Shown piece after piece: positions 8,550 to 18,008 of a DNA stretch of 64,000 nt. Made by a program: the position numbers and the translations under genes. The notes under the pieces are model-generated. The model saw only the letters and a list, made by a program, of their open reading frames with translations. It was not told the DNA's origin and did no database searches. Each line of letters begins with the position of its first letter. Position 1 is the stretch's first letter. This DNA is from Suicoccus acidiformans (GTDB taxonomy: Bacteria; Bacillota; Bacilli; Lactobacillales; Aerococcaceae), in NCBI RefSeq assembly GCF_003546865.1, contig NZ_CP023434.1, forward strand, positions 1,736,001-1,800,000, read 5' to 3'.

Positions 8550-9845
8550 TTAATTGCGATGACGTTTGCGGAAGAATGGTGGTGTGTCCAACTCTTCTTC
8601 GGTTGCATCGTTTTGGTTAGAAATTGATTCAGGACGTCCTTGACGTTCTTGTCTTTGGCTTCGTGCATTTTCGACATCTTCAATTTCGCGAGTATTTTGC
8701 TCACGGTTAATGTCCCAGTTGCTGAACAAGTCTTGTTGGGCAGGTTCACGTCTTTGTGGTGCTTCTGGACGAGCTTCTGGGTTGGCTGCCGTCGCTTCAC
8801 TTGAACGTTGCATGTCGCGGTCACTGCTAGCAGCAAAGTTGCGTCGTGTTTGTCCACCCATCGGATTTTGTGGACGTTCGTTGCGGTCATTATGAATACC
8901 TGTTGCAATAACGGTAACTTTCACTTCATCGCCAAGGTCTTCATCAATTGAAGTACCGAAGATGATATTCACATCACTGCTTGATGCATTCGCCACGATT
9001 TCACTCGCATCTTGGGCTTCAAATAAGCTCAAGTCTGCTCCACCAGTAATATTTAAGAGAATTTGCTCCGCACCGTCAATTGAAACTTCAAGGAGTGGTG
9101 AAGAGATAGCTTTCTTGGTCGCTTCAGCTGTACGATTCTCACCAGATGCTTGACCAATACCCATAAGGGCTGTCCCTTGATTTTTCATTACGGTTTGAAC
9201 ATCCGCGAAGTCAAGGTTAACATATCCTGGTGAGGTAATTAAGTCTGAAATACCTTGAACCCCTTGACGTAATACATTATCCGCTTCACTGAAGGCTTCA
9301 AGCATCGGTGTTTTACGGTCAACGATTTCAAGAAGGCGGTTATTTGAAATAACAACTAAGGTGTCGACGTTATCTTTTAAATTCTTCAAGCCTTCGGCAG
9401 CCTGGCGTCCGCGCTTAGGCCCTTCAAAGGTAAATGGACGTGTAACAACACCGACGGTTAAAGCGCCCGATTCTTTAGCAATCTTTGCAACAACGGGAGC
9501 GGCTCCAGTACCCGTTCCGCCACCCATCCCTGCTGTTACAAACACTAAGTCTGCCCCATCAAGGATTTCACGAATTTGTTCTTCACTTTCTTCAGCTGCC
9601 TTCAAACCAATTTCTGGCAATGAGCCAGCACCTAGTCCCTTCGTTACTTTCGGTCCTAATTGGATTTTCGTATCGGCTTGTGACCCGTCTAAAGCTTGAG
9701 TATCTGTATTGGCAACAATAAACTCCACGCCTTTAACTTCTTCATGGATCATGCGGTTGACTGCGTTGCCCCCAGCACCTCCAACACCAATAACTTTAAT
9801 GACTGCTCCAGTTTTGTTCTCTGTCGTATCAAACGATAGTTCCAT
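8550..9845 (-). CDS. ftsZ: Cell division protein FtsZ
   Basis: 431 aa tubulin-like GTPase that polymerises into the Z ring. Signatures: [10 protein letters not shown] at residues 21-30, the tubulin signature GGGTGTG at 108-114, and a T7-loop region [12 protein letters not shown] 110-residue Gln/Arg/Glu-rich linker precedes the conserved C-terminal peptide [12 protein letters not shown] that binds FtsA. ATG at 9845 is preceded by AAGGAGGTAAC. It follows ftsA by 30 bases and is presumably co-transcribed. Confidence 0.98.
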   Translation of the reverse strand: MELSFDTTENKTGAVIKVIGVGGAGGNAVNRMIHEEVKGVEFIVANTDTQALDGSQADTKIQLGPKVTKGLGAGSLPEIGLKAAEESEEQIREILDGADLVFVTAGMGGGTGTGAAPVVAKIAKESGALTVGVVTRPFTFEGPKRGRQAAEGLKNLKDNVDTLVVISNNRLLEIVDRKTPMLEAFSEADNVLRQGVQGISDLITSPGYVNLDFADVQTVMKNQGTALMGIGQASGENRTAEATKKAISSPLLEVSIDGAEQILLNITGGADLSLFEAQDASEIVANASSSDVNIIFGTSIDEDLGDEVKVTVIATGIHNDRNERPQNPMGGQTRRNFAASSDRDMQRSSEATAANPEARPEAPQRREPAQQDLFSNWDINREQNTREIEDVENARSQRQERQGRPESISNQNDATEEELDTPPFFRKRHRN

Positions 9846-9875
9846 TAAATGTTACCTCCTTATATGTGCAATTAC

Positions 9876-11378
9876 TTATTCGTAAAACGATTGGAAAAAT
9901 GATCGAATCTTATCTGTTAAGTTTCCGCCACTAGCTTCCGTTTCCCGCGGAGCTTCTTGGTCAGAATACGTCTCGTAGTAATCTTCCTCTTCAAAACTTT
10001 GGTTATATGCTTCATAAGCATCGTAATCCGATTCGTCCCTAGCAGGTCTACTTGGCCGATATGATTCAGGAGTAGGCCCTTGATTATTATCCGGCACGTC
10101 TCTTGGTGGATAGTAATCATCTTGGTAGTAATCCGGTCTTTGTCTAGGAGTTTCCTGCTGACGGTATTGCACATCTTGGCGGTAATCCATCGACGGCTGT
10201 GAAGTTTGTGGCATTTTCATACGATACGTTCCGTGCGCAATTCGGTGAATATCATCCAATTCGGAGACATAATTAATCAAGCCCATGCTTGTCGTATAGA
10301 TTGGGTTACGCATCCCCATCTCTTCAGGTACATATAATCTTACTCGACTACCGAAATAGCGTTTCGCTAAGTCTAAAACCCCAGGCAAGGCCGAGCCTCC
10401 ACCCGTGAGGACAAAACCACCCGGTAAATCTAAAGCATCCACACGCTCTAAATCCTCGTAAATTGTCTCAAAAATTTGAGCCAAACGCGCTTCAATAATC
10501 TCTGCTAAATAATACTCATCAACGCGGACAGGTTCTTTCTTGCCGACTGTTTCTACAGGGAAGTATTCATCTTCAGATGTTTGACTGGCAATCGCGTAAC
10601 CATACTCCCGTTTAATCCTTTCGGCATTGTCTAAGGACGTATTCAATATCACGGAAATATCTTTCGTTACAAAGTCGCCCCCTTCTTGGTCGACAAAAGA
10701 GTAGCGCAATTGATTATCGTATAAGATTGAAGCACTCGTCTGACCGCCACCCATATCAATTACGACGGTGCCAAATTCACGCTCATCTTGACTTAAAGCA
10801 ACCGCTGCAATAGCTTGAGGCTGCAGTATCATTTCATTAATTTTGAGCCCAGATTTTTGGACACAGCGTTTAATGTTATGAATAATTGTCTTCGGTCCGG
10901 TAATTAAGTGGGCATATAATTCTAAGCGAACCCCAATCATCCCTCGTGGATCGCGGATGCCATTGAAGCCATCGACGATAAATTCATCTGGAATAATTGA
11001 GATGATTTCACGCTCAGGTGGTACTGAGCGAACTTTAGCCGCTGAGATAACATTATCCACATCTCGACTGGTAATTTCACGGTTTTCACTGGCAACAGCA
11101 ATCATGCCATGGCAATCTTCAATTTGTAATTGGTTGCTAGGTATGCCTACAACGACCTCATTGATTTTAACATTTGCTTTCTGTTCTGCTTGTGCGATGG
11201 CCCGTTGAATCGAGTAAACAGTCTCATCAATATCTACAATCACACCTCGGCTTAACCCTCGTGATTTCTCGTTTCCTACACCGATGATATTCACTCTGCC
11301 ATTAATATACTCGGCGACCACCACTTTAATGGAGGTTGTCCCAATGTCTAAGCTGACAAAGATTTCTTGGTTTCTCAT
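9876..11378 (-). CDS. ftsA: Cell division protein FtsA
   Basis: 500 aa actin-like ATPase that tethers FtsZ to the membrane. Signatures: phosphate-1 loop FVSLDIGTTSIKVVV near residue 7, second phosphate loop VVIDMGGGQTSASI near 206, and adenosine motif VLTGGGSALPG near 318. A long Tyr/Asp/Arg-rich low-complexity tail (residues 390-480) ends in an amphipathic helix LTDKIRSFFQSFYE that should insert in the membrane. ATG at 11378 has GGAGGG 9 bases upstream. A possible extended -10 promoter (TGCTAATAT on the - strand, 11431-11439) lies in the gap upstream. Confidence 0.97.
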   Translation of the reverse strand: MRNQEIFVSLDIGTTSIKVVVAEYINGRVNIIGVGNEKSRGLSRGVIVDIDETVYSIQRAIAQAEQKANVKINEVVVGIPSNQLQIEDCHGMIAVASENREITSRDVDNVISAAKVRSVPPEREIISIIPDEFIVDGFNGIRDPRGMIGVRLELYAHLITGPKTIIHNIKRCVQKSGLKINEMILQPQAIAAVALSQDEREFGTVVIDMGGGQTSASILYDNQLRYSFVDQEGGDFVTKDISVILNTSLDNAERIKREYGYAIASQTSEDEYFPVETVGKKEPVRVDEYYLAEIIEARLAQIFETIYEDLERVDALDLPGGFVLTGGGSALPGVLDLAKRYFGSRVRLYVPEEMGMRNPIYTTSMGLINYVSELDDIHRIAHGTYRMKMPQTSQPSMDYRQDVQYRQQETPRQRPDYYQDDYYPPRDVPDNNQGPTPESYRPSRPARDESDYDAYEAYNQSFEEEDYYETYSDQEAPRETEASGGNLTDKIRSFFQSFYE

Positions 11379-11658
11379 GTAGGCGGTTCCCTCCTCTAAC
11401 TATAATTTTTCGTTTTTACATTCATTGTATATATTAGCATAAACCCTATCTTTAGAGAAGAAAAACCAAAAAGTTTTTACCTTTTTTCCTGAATTTATCT
11501 TAATTAGTAAAAGTTTTGTCTCTTTTAAGCGGCTTTATGTAAGTCATTACCTCAGGTGCCTCGTCACTAAACGGAACTACTCACCCGAGCAGCGGTTATC
11601 CTTGTGTTAGTAATAATCTACTAGGCACAGACTAATTTTAACTGGGGCGAGCAAACGT
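11379..11658 (-). other. 280-bp gap in the dcw cluster, divIB-ftsA
   Basis: No convincing reading frame on either strand. The ftsA-proximal part holds the ribosome binding site and a candidate extended -10 element (11431-11439). The rest, about 11515-11640, is more GC-rich and contains the short palindrome ACCTCAGGT. No clear T-run terminator is present. It may hold a promoter and leader for ftsA-ftsZ; this is inference from position. Confidence 0.4.
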
Positions 11659-12825
11659 CTAACGTGTCTTAACTCCTGATAAATCTGTCGTAAAATACGC
11701 CCCAACTTCCAAATTAATGACCCCCTTTTGGCCATCGAGTTGCTCAAGCATATTCGGATAGTATTGCATCTTCTGGGCAAAGGTATTAATAATTGCTTGG
11801 ACGATATTACCGTCTTTCATATGAACTTCAATGGCATTAGGATTTTCGGCTGTTTCGGTTAAATAAATGCCTTCCATTTGAGCTAAAAGTTCCGGTTCAA
11901 TATTGCGCAAGGCATTATTCGCTAGCTCCATCACTTTGCCCTGACTCTCAAACTGGTACAAATTAGGTAGTTCATCTTCAATTTCAGCAATATTTAAGGT
12001 TTGAGGAATTGAATCAATCATCGTCCCATTGGCTAAGACCAGATTCATTTGCCCGTTTCGTTCGACTTGGGCTACAGCCTCCATCTCATTGACAATAATT
12101 TGTGTCTCTTGCCAATCATCCTTACGAAAAGAAACCGATTCAATGAGAGGAATGTCTAGTTTCATCTTATCCACCACCGCTTGTTTCTGTGCATACAGAC
12201 GGTCCACTTCGTCAAAAGGCAGTAAATTAGTTGCCTCAATGACGACCTGATCTTGGACATAATTATTCCCTTCCACTGTCATCTGATTAATGCGTTTTAA
12301 AGGAGATACTTGATAAGCCGTAATTAAACTGATTACTAGTAAGGCCATGTATACGGCTAAGAGTTTTGTTTTACCTTTAGGTAGAGCGGCGATATCTTTC
12401 TGTAAGGCTCCTTGGAAATTCGCATGCTTTTGAGGTGCTGAATCTTTACGACTAAAGGTTCGACCCGTAGAAGGTTGCGCCAGCGGAGCTTCTCTTTGAT
12501 AATAATTGCCTTGGTTTCTTTGAGCTTGCCTAGAGCTAGGTGGCGCAGTTGATCTGGAGCGCTCTTGCCACCTTCTCTGGCCTTGACGATATTGATCTAA
12601 ATGATAGACCCGTTGCGGGGCGCTTCTTTGAGGTTGGGAGTGCTTGGGATGCGTGAAGTAATCTTGATCACTCATCCGGCGTCTATTTAAGTCTGCTTCG
12701 TTATATTGAGGGATAATCGGCTGCCCTTGGGCATCTAAGCGGTAGTTCCCTCGTGGTACTGGTGTGCCACTTGTATCTTGGTTACTTCTTTGCCCCATAA
12801 TTTCTCTTCTATTACTTCGACGCAA
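11659..12825 (-). CDS. divIB: Cell division protein DivIB/FtsQ
   Basis: 388 aa bitopic protein. A long Gln/Arg/Pro-rich cytoplasmic N-terminus (about 150 residues) precedes one membrane helix near residues 154-171 and an extracellular POTRA domain (PLKRINQMTVEGNNYVQDQ onward) plus the beta domain. With FtsL it links the ring to septal wall synthesis. The start is TTG at 12825, preferred because GAGGAGG lies 8 bases upstream; the first in-frame ATG, 27 bases further in, has no comparable site. Gaps on both sides (202 and 280 bp) are unusually large for a dcw cluster. Confidence 0.92.
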   Translation of the reverse strand: MRRSNRREIMGQRSNQDTSGTPVPRGNYRLDAQGQPIIPQYNEADLNRRRMSDQDYFTHPKHSQPQRSAPQRVYHLDQYRQGQRRWQERSRSTAPPSSRQAQRNQGNYYQREAPLAQPSTGRTFSRKDSAPQKHANFQGALQKDIAALPKGKTKLLAVYMALLVISLITAYQVSPLKRINQMTVEGNNYVQDQVVIEATNLLPFDEVDRLYAQKQAVVDKMKLDIPLIESVSFRKDDWQETQIIVNEMEAVAQVERNGQMNLVLANGTMIDSIPQTLNIAEIEDELPNLYQFESQGKVMELANNALRNIEPELLAQMEGIYLTETAENPNAIEVHMKDGNIVQAIINTFAQKMQYYPNMLEQLDGQKGVINLEVGAYFTTDLSGVKTR

Positions 12826-13027
12826 TGCTCTTCCCTCCTCACATGGTTCATTTGCTCATTCGAAAGTACGCTTTATAGCAATGCTTTCCTATGAAAACTG
12901 AAGCAAGCTTGTCTATTATTCACGTATTTAAATAGTGCTAATAAGCGGTTTTCTCGACAACTTATGGTTTTTTCATTAAATTGAAATTTTGCGGATATTT
13001 CCAGCGACCTTAATGAAGCGGTGACCA

Positions 13028-14143
13028 TTATTCAGCAATTTCATTCAACACTTCAATAATCCGATCCGTCGCATCAACAATTCCTAGCGTCTTCGCTTGT
13101 TGACCCATTTGGGCAATTGCTTCAGGCTGACTCATTAAGCGATTTACTTGCTCCAACAGTTTCTCTGCTGATAAATCGGCTTCTTCAATCAACACAGCTG
13201 CCCCTTTATCTACCAAAGCCATCGCATTGTGGTATTGGTGATTGCTCGTTACATAAGGACTTGGCACGAGAATGCTGGCTAGGCCTAATGCGGTTAATTC
13301 GGTTAATGTAGTCGCGCCACTGCGGCAGACAACTAAATCCAAGGCACCAAATACCGCGGGCATATTCTCAATATACGGCAAAATACGCACATTGTCTGGT
13401 ATTTCCCGGTGCTTTTGCTTCAATTCTAGCATAATATCATCATAGTGGACATTACCCGTACCGATGATAACCTGGTAAGGTGCCCCTTGCAAGTTTTCGA
13501 TTATCTGGATAGCTGCTTGATTAATTGCAGGCGCACCACGACTGCCACCAAATATTAAAACTGTCGGCAAGCTGTCGGATAAGCCATATTGCTTAGATAA
13601 AATCTCTGAATCCATTGGGTAATTCACTACCTCTTGTCCCCTTGGATTGCCTGTTAAGCGAACTTTATGGCTCACCTTCTCAAAGCCGGAAGCAGCCTCT
13701 TGAAAGCAAATGCCAATGCGGTCAACGTAACGACTTAAGAACTTATTCGTCAAACCGGGAATGCTATTCTGTTCGTGAATCAAAGTTGGATAGCCACTTT
13801 GGGCTGCCGCATAGAGCACCGGTGCACAAACATAGCCACCCGTTCCAACTACTACGTCCGGCTGAAACTCACGAATTAGACGCTTAACCTTGCGCGTACT
13901 AGAGTTCATATACCAAATGGCCTTGAGATTTTCCAAACTTAAAGAACGTTTTAGCCCTTGAATTTGAATCGCTTCAAAGGGAATATTCGCCTTGGTCACA
14001 ATATCTGCTTCCAAGCCCGTTTGACTACCAATATATAAACATTCTAATTGCGGATTTAATTCTTTAAGACGATGATAGATGGAAAGAGCTGGATAAATAT
14101 GGCCTCCTGTTCCCCCACCTGAGAGGATAATGCGTTGAATCAT
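13028..14143 (-). CDS. murG: UDP-GlcNAc:lipid I N-acetylglucosaminyltransferase MurG
   Basis: 371 aa GT28 glycosyltransferase that converts lipid I to lipid II on the inner face of the membrane. Signatures: the glycine-rich SGGGTGGHIYPAL loop near residues 8-20, the second G loop FGGSRGAPAINQA near 198-210, and the nucleotide-binding CRSGATTLTEL near 273-283. Length is typical. ATG at 14143, with the murD stop 3 bases upstream, so the pair is translationally coupled. The last gene before the gap leading to divIB. Confidence 0.97.
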   Translation of the reverse strand: MIQRIILSGGGTGGHIYPALSIYHRLKELNPQLECLYIGSQTGLEADIVTKANIPFEAIQIQGLKRSLSLENLKAIWYMNSSTRKVKRLIREFQPDVVVGTGGYVCAPVLYAAAQSGYPTLIHEQNSIPGLTNKFLSRYVDRIGICFQEAASGFEKVSHKVRLTGNPRGQEVVNYPMDSEILSKQYGLSDSLPTVLIFGGSRGAPAINQAAIQIIENLQGAPYQVIIGTGNVHYDDIMLELKQKHREIPDNVRILPYIENMPAVFGALDLVVCRSGATTLTELTALGLASILVPSPYVTSNHQYHNAMALVDKGAAVLIEEADLSAEKLLEQVNRLMSQPEAIAQMGQQAKTLGIVDATDRIIEVLNEIAE

Positions 14144-14146
14144 GCC

Positions 14147-15526
14147 TTAAACCTCCTTTGGTTCATAAGGTTCTTCTTGGATAAGTTGCTCAAGAATGGC
14201 CACGAAATGCTCGCCACGAACTTCGAAATTATCAAACTGATCCCAACTTGCGCAACTTGGTGAGAATAACACCACATCGCCTGCTGCTGCTTTTCGGTAA
14301 GCTGCCTTAGTAGCTTCGTCTAAGGTTTCAAAGCAAGAAATCTCTGGAACAGCTGCTTTGGTGAAGCTTTCTTTTAATTTAGCTTGTGTTTCTCCGTAAA
14401 CATAAGCCGCCTTCACATTGGATAGATAAGGTATTAAATCATCAAAACCATTGCCCCGATCTAAGCCACCACCAATGTAAATGATTGGTTCAGTGAAACT
14501 CTTTAGCGCTGTAATTGTCGCTGTCGTATTTGTTGCCTTCGAATCATTAATGAACCGTCTGCCACTTACTTGGGTAACCGGTTGGATACGGTGAGGCATT
14601 CCGCCATATTCTGCGAGAACACGACCGATCGCCTCATTACTTACCCCTAATTGCTTCGCTACTGCTATCGCAGCCAAGGCATTGCTGACGTTATGTTTAC
14701 CAGGTATTTGTAAGTCTTTCGCTGCAAAGATTGCTTCGCCTTCATACATCATCTGGTCACCTAATAAATAAGCGCCTGCTTCTATATCAGCGTCCATACT
14801 AAACGGAAGTTTCACCGAGGAGTAGTCTTGAAGTAAATGGGCAAGCTCTTCTTGATCAGCGTTATATACAATGGTTTCTTCGCTTCCCATATTCTCAATC
14901 AGCTTTAATTTCGCTTCAATATAAGCCTCCCGACTGCCATGATAATCTAGGTGAGCCGAGTAAATATTTACAATGACAGCAATGTTCGGTTTGAAATAAC
15001 GGGTACCTGCCAATTGAAAACTGGAAACTTCCATAACAATCCGGTCTCCTGCTTGAGCTTTTTGAACGACATCCATCGTAGGAATGCCAATATTTCCCGC
15101 TAAATACGTTTCACCTTCGGGTAATTCCTTAAGTAATTCGTAGATTAGGGAAGTTGTCGTCGACTTGCCATTGCTACCTGTTACAGCAATAATATCTGCC
15201 TCAGTCACCCAGGAAGCCAGTTCAATATCAGTATAGATAGGGATTTGACGTTTCGTTGCTTCTTTTAAGAAAGGAATATCATAGGGAATGCCTGGATTCT
15301 TGACAATAAAGGCGAAATCTTGGTCTAGTAGTTCAATGGGATGGCCTCCCGTTACAAAAGAGACACCTTGGGCTTCAAGTGCCTCAACAGAGGGGTCATC
15401 CGTGAGCTGACCGCCATCATTAACCGTCACAATTGCCCCTTCTTTACTAAGAAAGTTTGCGACACTTCGTCCAGTCATGGCATAGCCTAAGACAAGAATT
15501 CGTTTATCTTTGAAATCTTTAGTCAT
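14147..15526 (-). CDS. murD: UDP-MurNAc-L-alanine:D-glutamate ligase MurD
   Basis: 459 aa cytoplasmic ATP-dependent ligase adding D-glutamate to UDP-MurNAc-L-Ala. ATP loop TGSNGKSTTT at residues 116-125, central domain NIYSAHLDYHGS near 187-198 and FSPSCASWDQFDNFEVRG near 420-437 in the C-terminal domain. ATG at 15526. It lies 16 bases after the mraY stop and 3 bases before murG. Complete, with nothing unusual. Confidence 0.97.
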   Translation of the reverse strand: MTKDFKDKRILVLGYAMTGRSVANFLSKEGAIVTVNDGGQLTDDPSVEALEAQGVSFVTGGHPIELLDQDFAFIVKNPGIPYDIPFLKEATKRQIPIYTDIELASWVTEADIIAVTGSNGKSTTTSLIYELLKELPEGETYLAGNIGIPTMDVVQKAQAGDRIVMEVSSFQLAGTRYFKPNIAVIVNIYSAHLDYHGSREAYIEAKLKLIENMGSEETIVYNADQEELAHLLQDYSSVKLPFSMDADIEAGAYLLGDQMMYEGEAIFAAKDLQIPGKHNVSNALAAIAVAKQLGVSNEAIGRVLAEYGGMPHRIQPVTQVSGRRFINDSKATNTTATITALKSFTEPIIYIGGGLDRGNGFDDLIPYLSNVKAAYVYGETQAKLKESFTKAAVPEISCFETLDEATKAAYRKAAAGDVVLFSPSCASWDQFDNFEVRGEHFVAILEQLIQEEPYEPKEV

Positions 15527-15542
15527 TTATCTCACTCTTTCT

Positions 15543-16496
15543 TTACCAGGCCCAGACTAGATAGAGAGCCGTTGCTACTAACCCAACCAACCAGAATACA
15601 CTTACAACTTTCGTCTCAGACCAACCTGATAGTTCGAAGTGATGATGGATGGGACTCATTTTGAAGATGCGTTTGCCAGTTAACTTAAAAGATAGAACTT
15701 GCAGAATAACACTGGCCGTCTCGACCACGAAGACAAGTCCGATGACAAGCAAGCTCCATGGATTCCCGGTTAATAGCGAGAGCACTGCTAAACTCGCACC
15801 CAGTGCCAATGAGCCTACATCCCCCATGAAGATTTTGGCTGGTTTCTTGTTAAACATTAAGAAAGCTAGCAGACACACAACAGCTACCGCACATACCATC
15901 GCCAAACTCGCTTGGCCTTGGCGGTAGGCAATGATGCCATAAGCTGCAAAAGCTATGATAGACAAGCCGGTTGCTAATCCGTCTAAACCATCGGTTAGAT
16001 TGACGGCATTGGAAAAACCAGTGATCCAAAAGAAGGTAAACAGTGCCACAAGAATACCGGATTGAATTTGATAACCAAAGAATGGAACCATGTAGCCAAT
16101 CCCACCTTGAAAGGCTACAAAACTAACAAATATCGAGAAGACGACTTGTAAGATGAATTTCTGCTTAGCTGTTAAACCTTCATTACGTCCTTGAAAGACA
16201 CTGATAAAGTCATCAACGAAACCAATTCCGCCAAATAGCAGGAAGGTTAAGCTAAGTATCCATACTGCAGGGTCTAAGTTGCCTGTTAGCCAAGTAGTAA
16301 TGACAGACATGAAGGCTATTACTAGGACAAAGATCGTGCCACCCATGGTTGGGGTACCTGTTTTGACTTCATGCCATAGGGGGCCTTCTTCACGGGTAAT
16401 TTGGCCAATTTCTCTTTGCTTCATGTAACGGATAAAGCCCTGAACGCCGACTAACGTTAAGACAAAGCTCACGAGCAATAATAGAATATACGTCAT
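15543..16496 (-). CDS. mraY: Phospho-MurNAc-pentapeptide transferase MraY
   Basis: 317 aa polytopic membrane enzyme (about ten helices) that transfers phospho-MurNAc-pentapeptide to undecaprenyl phosphate, forming lipid I. Signatures: GTPTMGG near residues 47-53, DDFISVFQGRNEGLTAKQK near 95-113, the catalytic NLTDGLDGLA near 166-175, FMGDVGSLALG near 223-233 and the C-terminal PIHHHFEL. ATG at 16496, one base from the murE stop, so tightly coupled. Confidence 0.97.
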   Translation of the reverse strand: MTYILLLLVSFVLTLVGVQGFIRYMKQREIGQITREEGPLWHEVKTGTPTMGGTIFVLVIAFMSVITTWLTGNLDPAVWILSLTFLLFGGIGFVDDFISVFQGRNEGLTAKQKFILQVVFSIFVSFVAFQGGIGYMVPFFGYQIQSGILVALFTFFWITGFSNAVNLTDGLDGLATGLSIIAFAAYGIIAYRQGQASLAMVCAVAVVCLLAFLMFNKKPAKIFMGDVGSLALGASLAVLSLLTGNPWSLLVIGLVFVVETASVILQVLSFKLTGKRIFKMSPIHHHFELSGWSETKVVSVFWLVGLVATALYLVWAW

Positions 16497-16497
16497 C

Positions 16498-17997
16498 TTA
16501 GTTCTCCTTTAAATTTCGATAATAGTCTTTGACGACATCAACGTCATCGTAAGGAATTTTATCATCCCCAATAATTTGGTAACCTTCCCCACCTTTGCCA
16601 GCTAAAAGGATAATATCCTCTGGCTCAGCTATTTGTAAGGCTCTGTGCACGGCTTCTATTCGGTCGACCACAACCTCATAGGAAGCATCCGTATGGGTTC
16701 CAACAATTTCCTTGGCAATCTTTTCGACCGATTCGAAACGTGGATTATCTGCAGTCAGCACTACATGATCAGAATATTTAAATAAGATATCCCCAATTCC
16801 AGGTCGGGCCGCACTGTCGCGGTTGCCCCCGCTGTGGCCGGTAACTGTAATTAAACGACGATGGGGACGCTTGGCCAAATCTGCCAAGACATTCTCCAAG
16901 GCATCTTGTGTATGAGCGAAATCAACGACAACCGTAAAAGCTTGTCCAGCTTCAACTTGTTCCATACGCCCGCTGACCCCTTTAAAGTGGGCGGTTGCTT
17001 CAAGAATTTCTGCGGTTGAGAATTGATAATAAAACTTCAAGCACAGAAAAGCTGCCAAATAATTGGCAATATTAAATTGCCCTTGCATCGGTAAGGTCAC
17101 AGCATAAGTACCTTCTCCATCATTTAATTGAAAAGAAACGCCCTCAGTCGCTGCAGCAATGTCTGTTGCATAAACGGTTGCTTCTGGCTTGTTTAGACTG
17201 TAAGTCAGAATTTCCGCTGCGGTAGCTTGCGCCATCTGGCTCCAATATGGATCGTCCATATTTAAGATAGCCAAGCGTGGTTTACCTTCATAAAAGCGTT
17301 GACCTAATTGGCTGAAGAGGAGACTCTTCGCTGTAGCATAGGCATCCATCGTTTGATGGTAGTCCAAGTGCTCCCGCGTAAGGTTGGTGAATATAGCACA
17401 ATCCACATCTGTATACCACAAACGTCCTAGGGCAAGTGCGTGTGATGATGCTTCAATAATCGCATCTTGACAAGAAGCGTCAAGCATCTCCCGGAATAAG
17501 CGCTGTAATTCTAGCGCATTGGGGGTCGTATTGACAGCAGGATAGTAAGTTTGATCGACTTTATAGTGCATGGTCCCAATAAGACCTGTAGGACGATTAA
17601 GATGATTTAATAGAGAGCTAATCATATTTGTTGTCGTAGTCTTGCCATTTGTGCCGGTGACTGCAATAACATTTAGGTCTTTCGTGGGTTCCTTATAGAA
17701 GGCATTGGCGAGCATCGCCTGCGCTCTAAAGGTACTTGCCACCTTTACAAAACTAACCCCTGGATATTCTTGGTAAGCTGTCAATTCTTCTACAATTATA
17801 ATCTTCGCTCCAGCTGCTACAACTTCATCAATGGCATCGTGCCCATCGAAGCGTTCACCAACTATCGCAATGAAACATGCACCTGGGATAACCTTACGGC
17901 TATCATTTACAACAGCCGTGACGTCTTGATCTTTGCTTAATTGAGCCCCATAAACTCGTGCATTAACTAAAGGTCGTATCAACTCCGTTTGCTTCAC
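16498..17997 (-). CDS. murE: UDP-MurNAc-tripeptide synthetase MurE
   Basis: 499 aa ATP-dependent ligase adding the third, diamine residue of the stem peptide. ATP loop TGTNGKTTTT starts at residue 114, the carbamylated-lysine region and TREHLDYH lie near 206-213. The amino-acid recognition motif is DNPR at 417-420, the form usually found in meso-diaminopimelate enzymes, while lysine enzymes usually have DNPA or DDPN; the overall sequence context (VVDFAHTQDAL, AGKGGEGYQ) looks more like Gram-positive Lys-type enzymes. I therefore leave the substrate open. ATG at 17997, RBS GGAGGAG, 12 bases after the pbp stop. Confidence 0.93.
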   Translation of the reverse strand: MKQTELIRPLVNARVYGAQLSKDQDVTAVVNDSRKVIPGACFIAIVGERFDGHDAIDEVVAAGAKIIIVEELTAYQEYPGVSFVKVASTFRAQAMLANAFYKEPTKDLNVIAVTGTNGKTTTTNMISSLLNHLNRPTGLIGTMHYKVDQTYYPAVNTTPNALELQRLFREMLDASCQDAIIEASSHALALGRLWYTDVDCAIFTNLTREHLDYHQTMDAYATAKSLLFSQLGQRFYEGKPRLAILNMDDPYWSQMAQATAAEILTYSLNKPEATVYATDIAAATEGVSFQLNDGEGTYAVTLPMQGQFNIANYLAAFLCLKFYYQFSTAEILEATAHFKGVSGRMEQVEAGQAFTVVVDFAHTQDALENVLADLAKRPHRRLITVTGHSGGNRDSAARPGIGDILFKYSDHVVLTADNPRFESVEKIAKEIVGTHTDASYEVVVDRIEAVHRALQIAEPEDIILLAGKGGEGYQIIGDDKIPYDDVDVVKDYYRNLKEN

Positions 17998-18008
17998 GTG
18001 CGCTCCTC

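Noticed and set aside
8480-8908. Open frame of 142 codons overlapping the end of ftsZ
   Set aside because: A shadow of the ftsZ C-terminal linker in another frame, with no ribosome binding site and no recognisable content.
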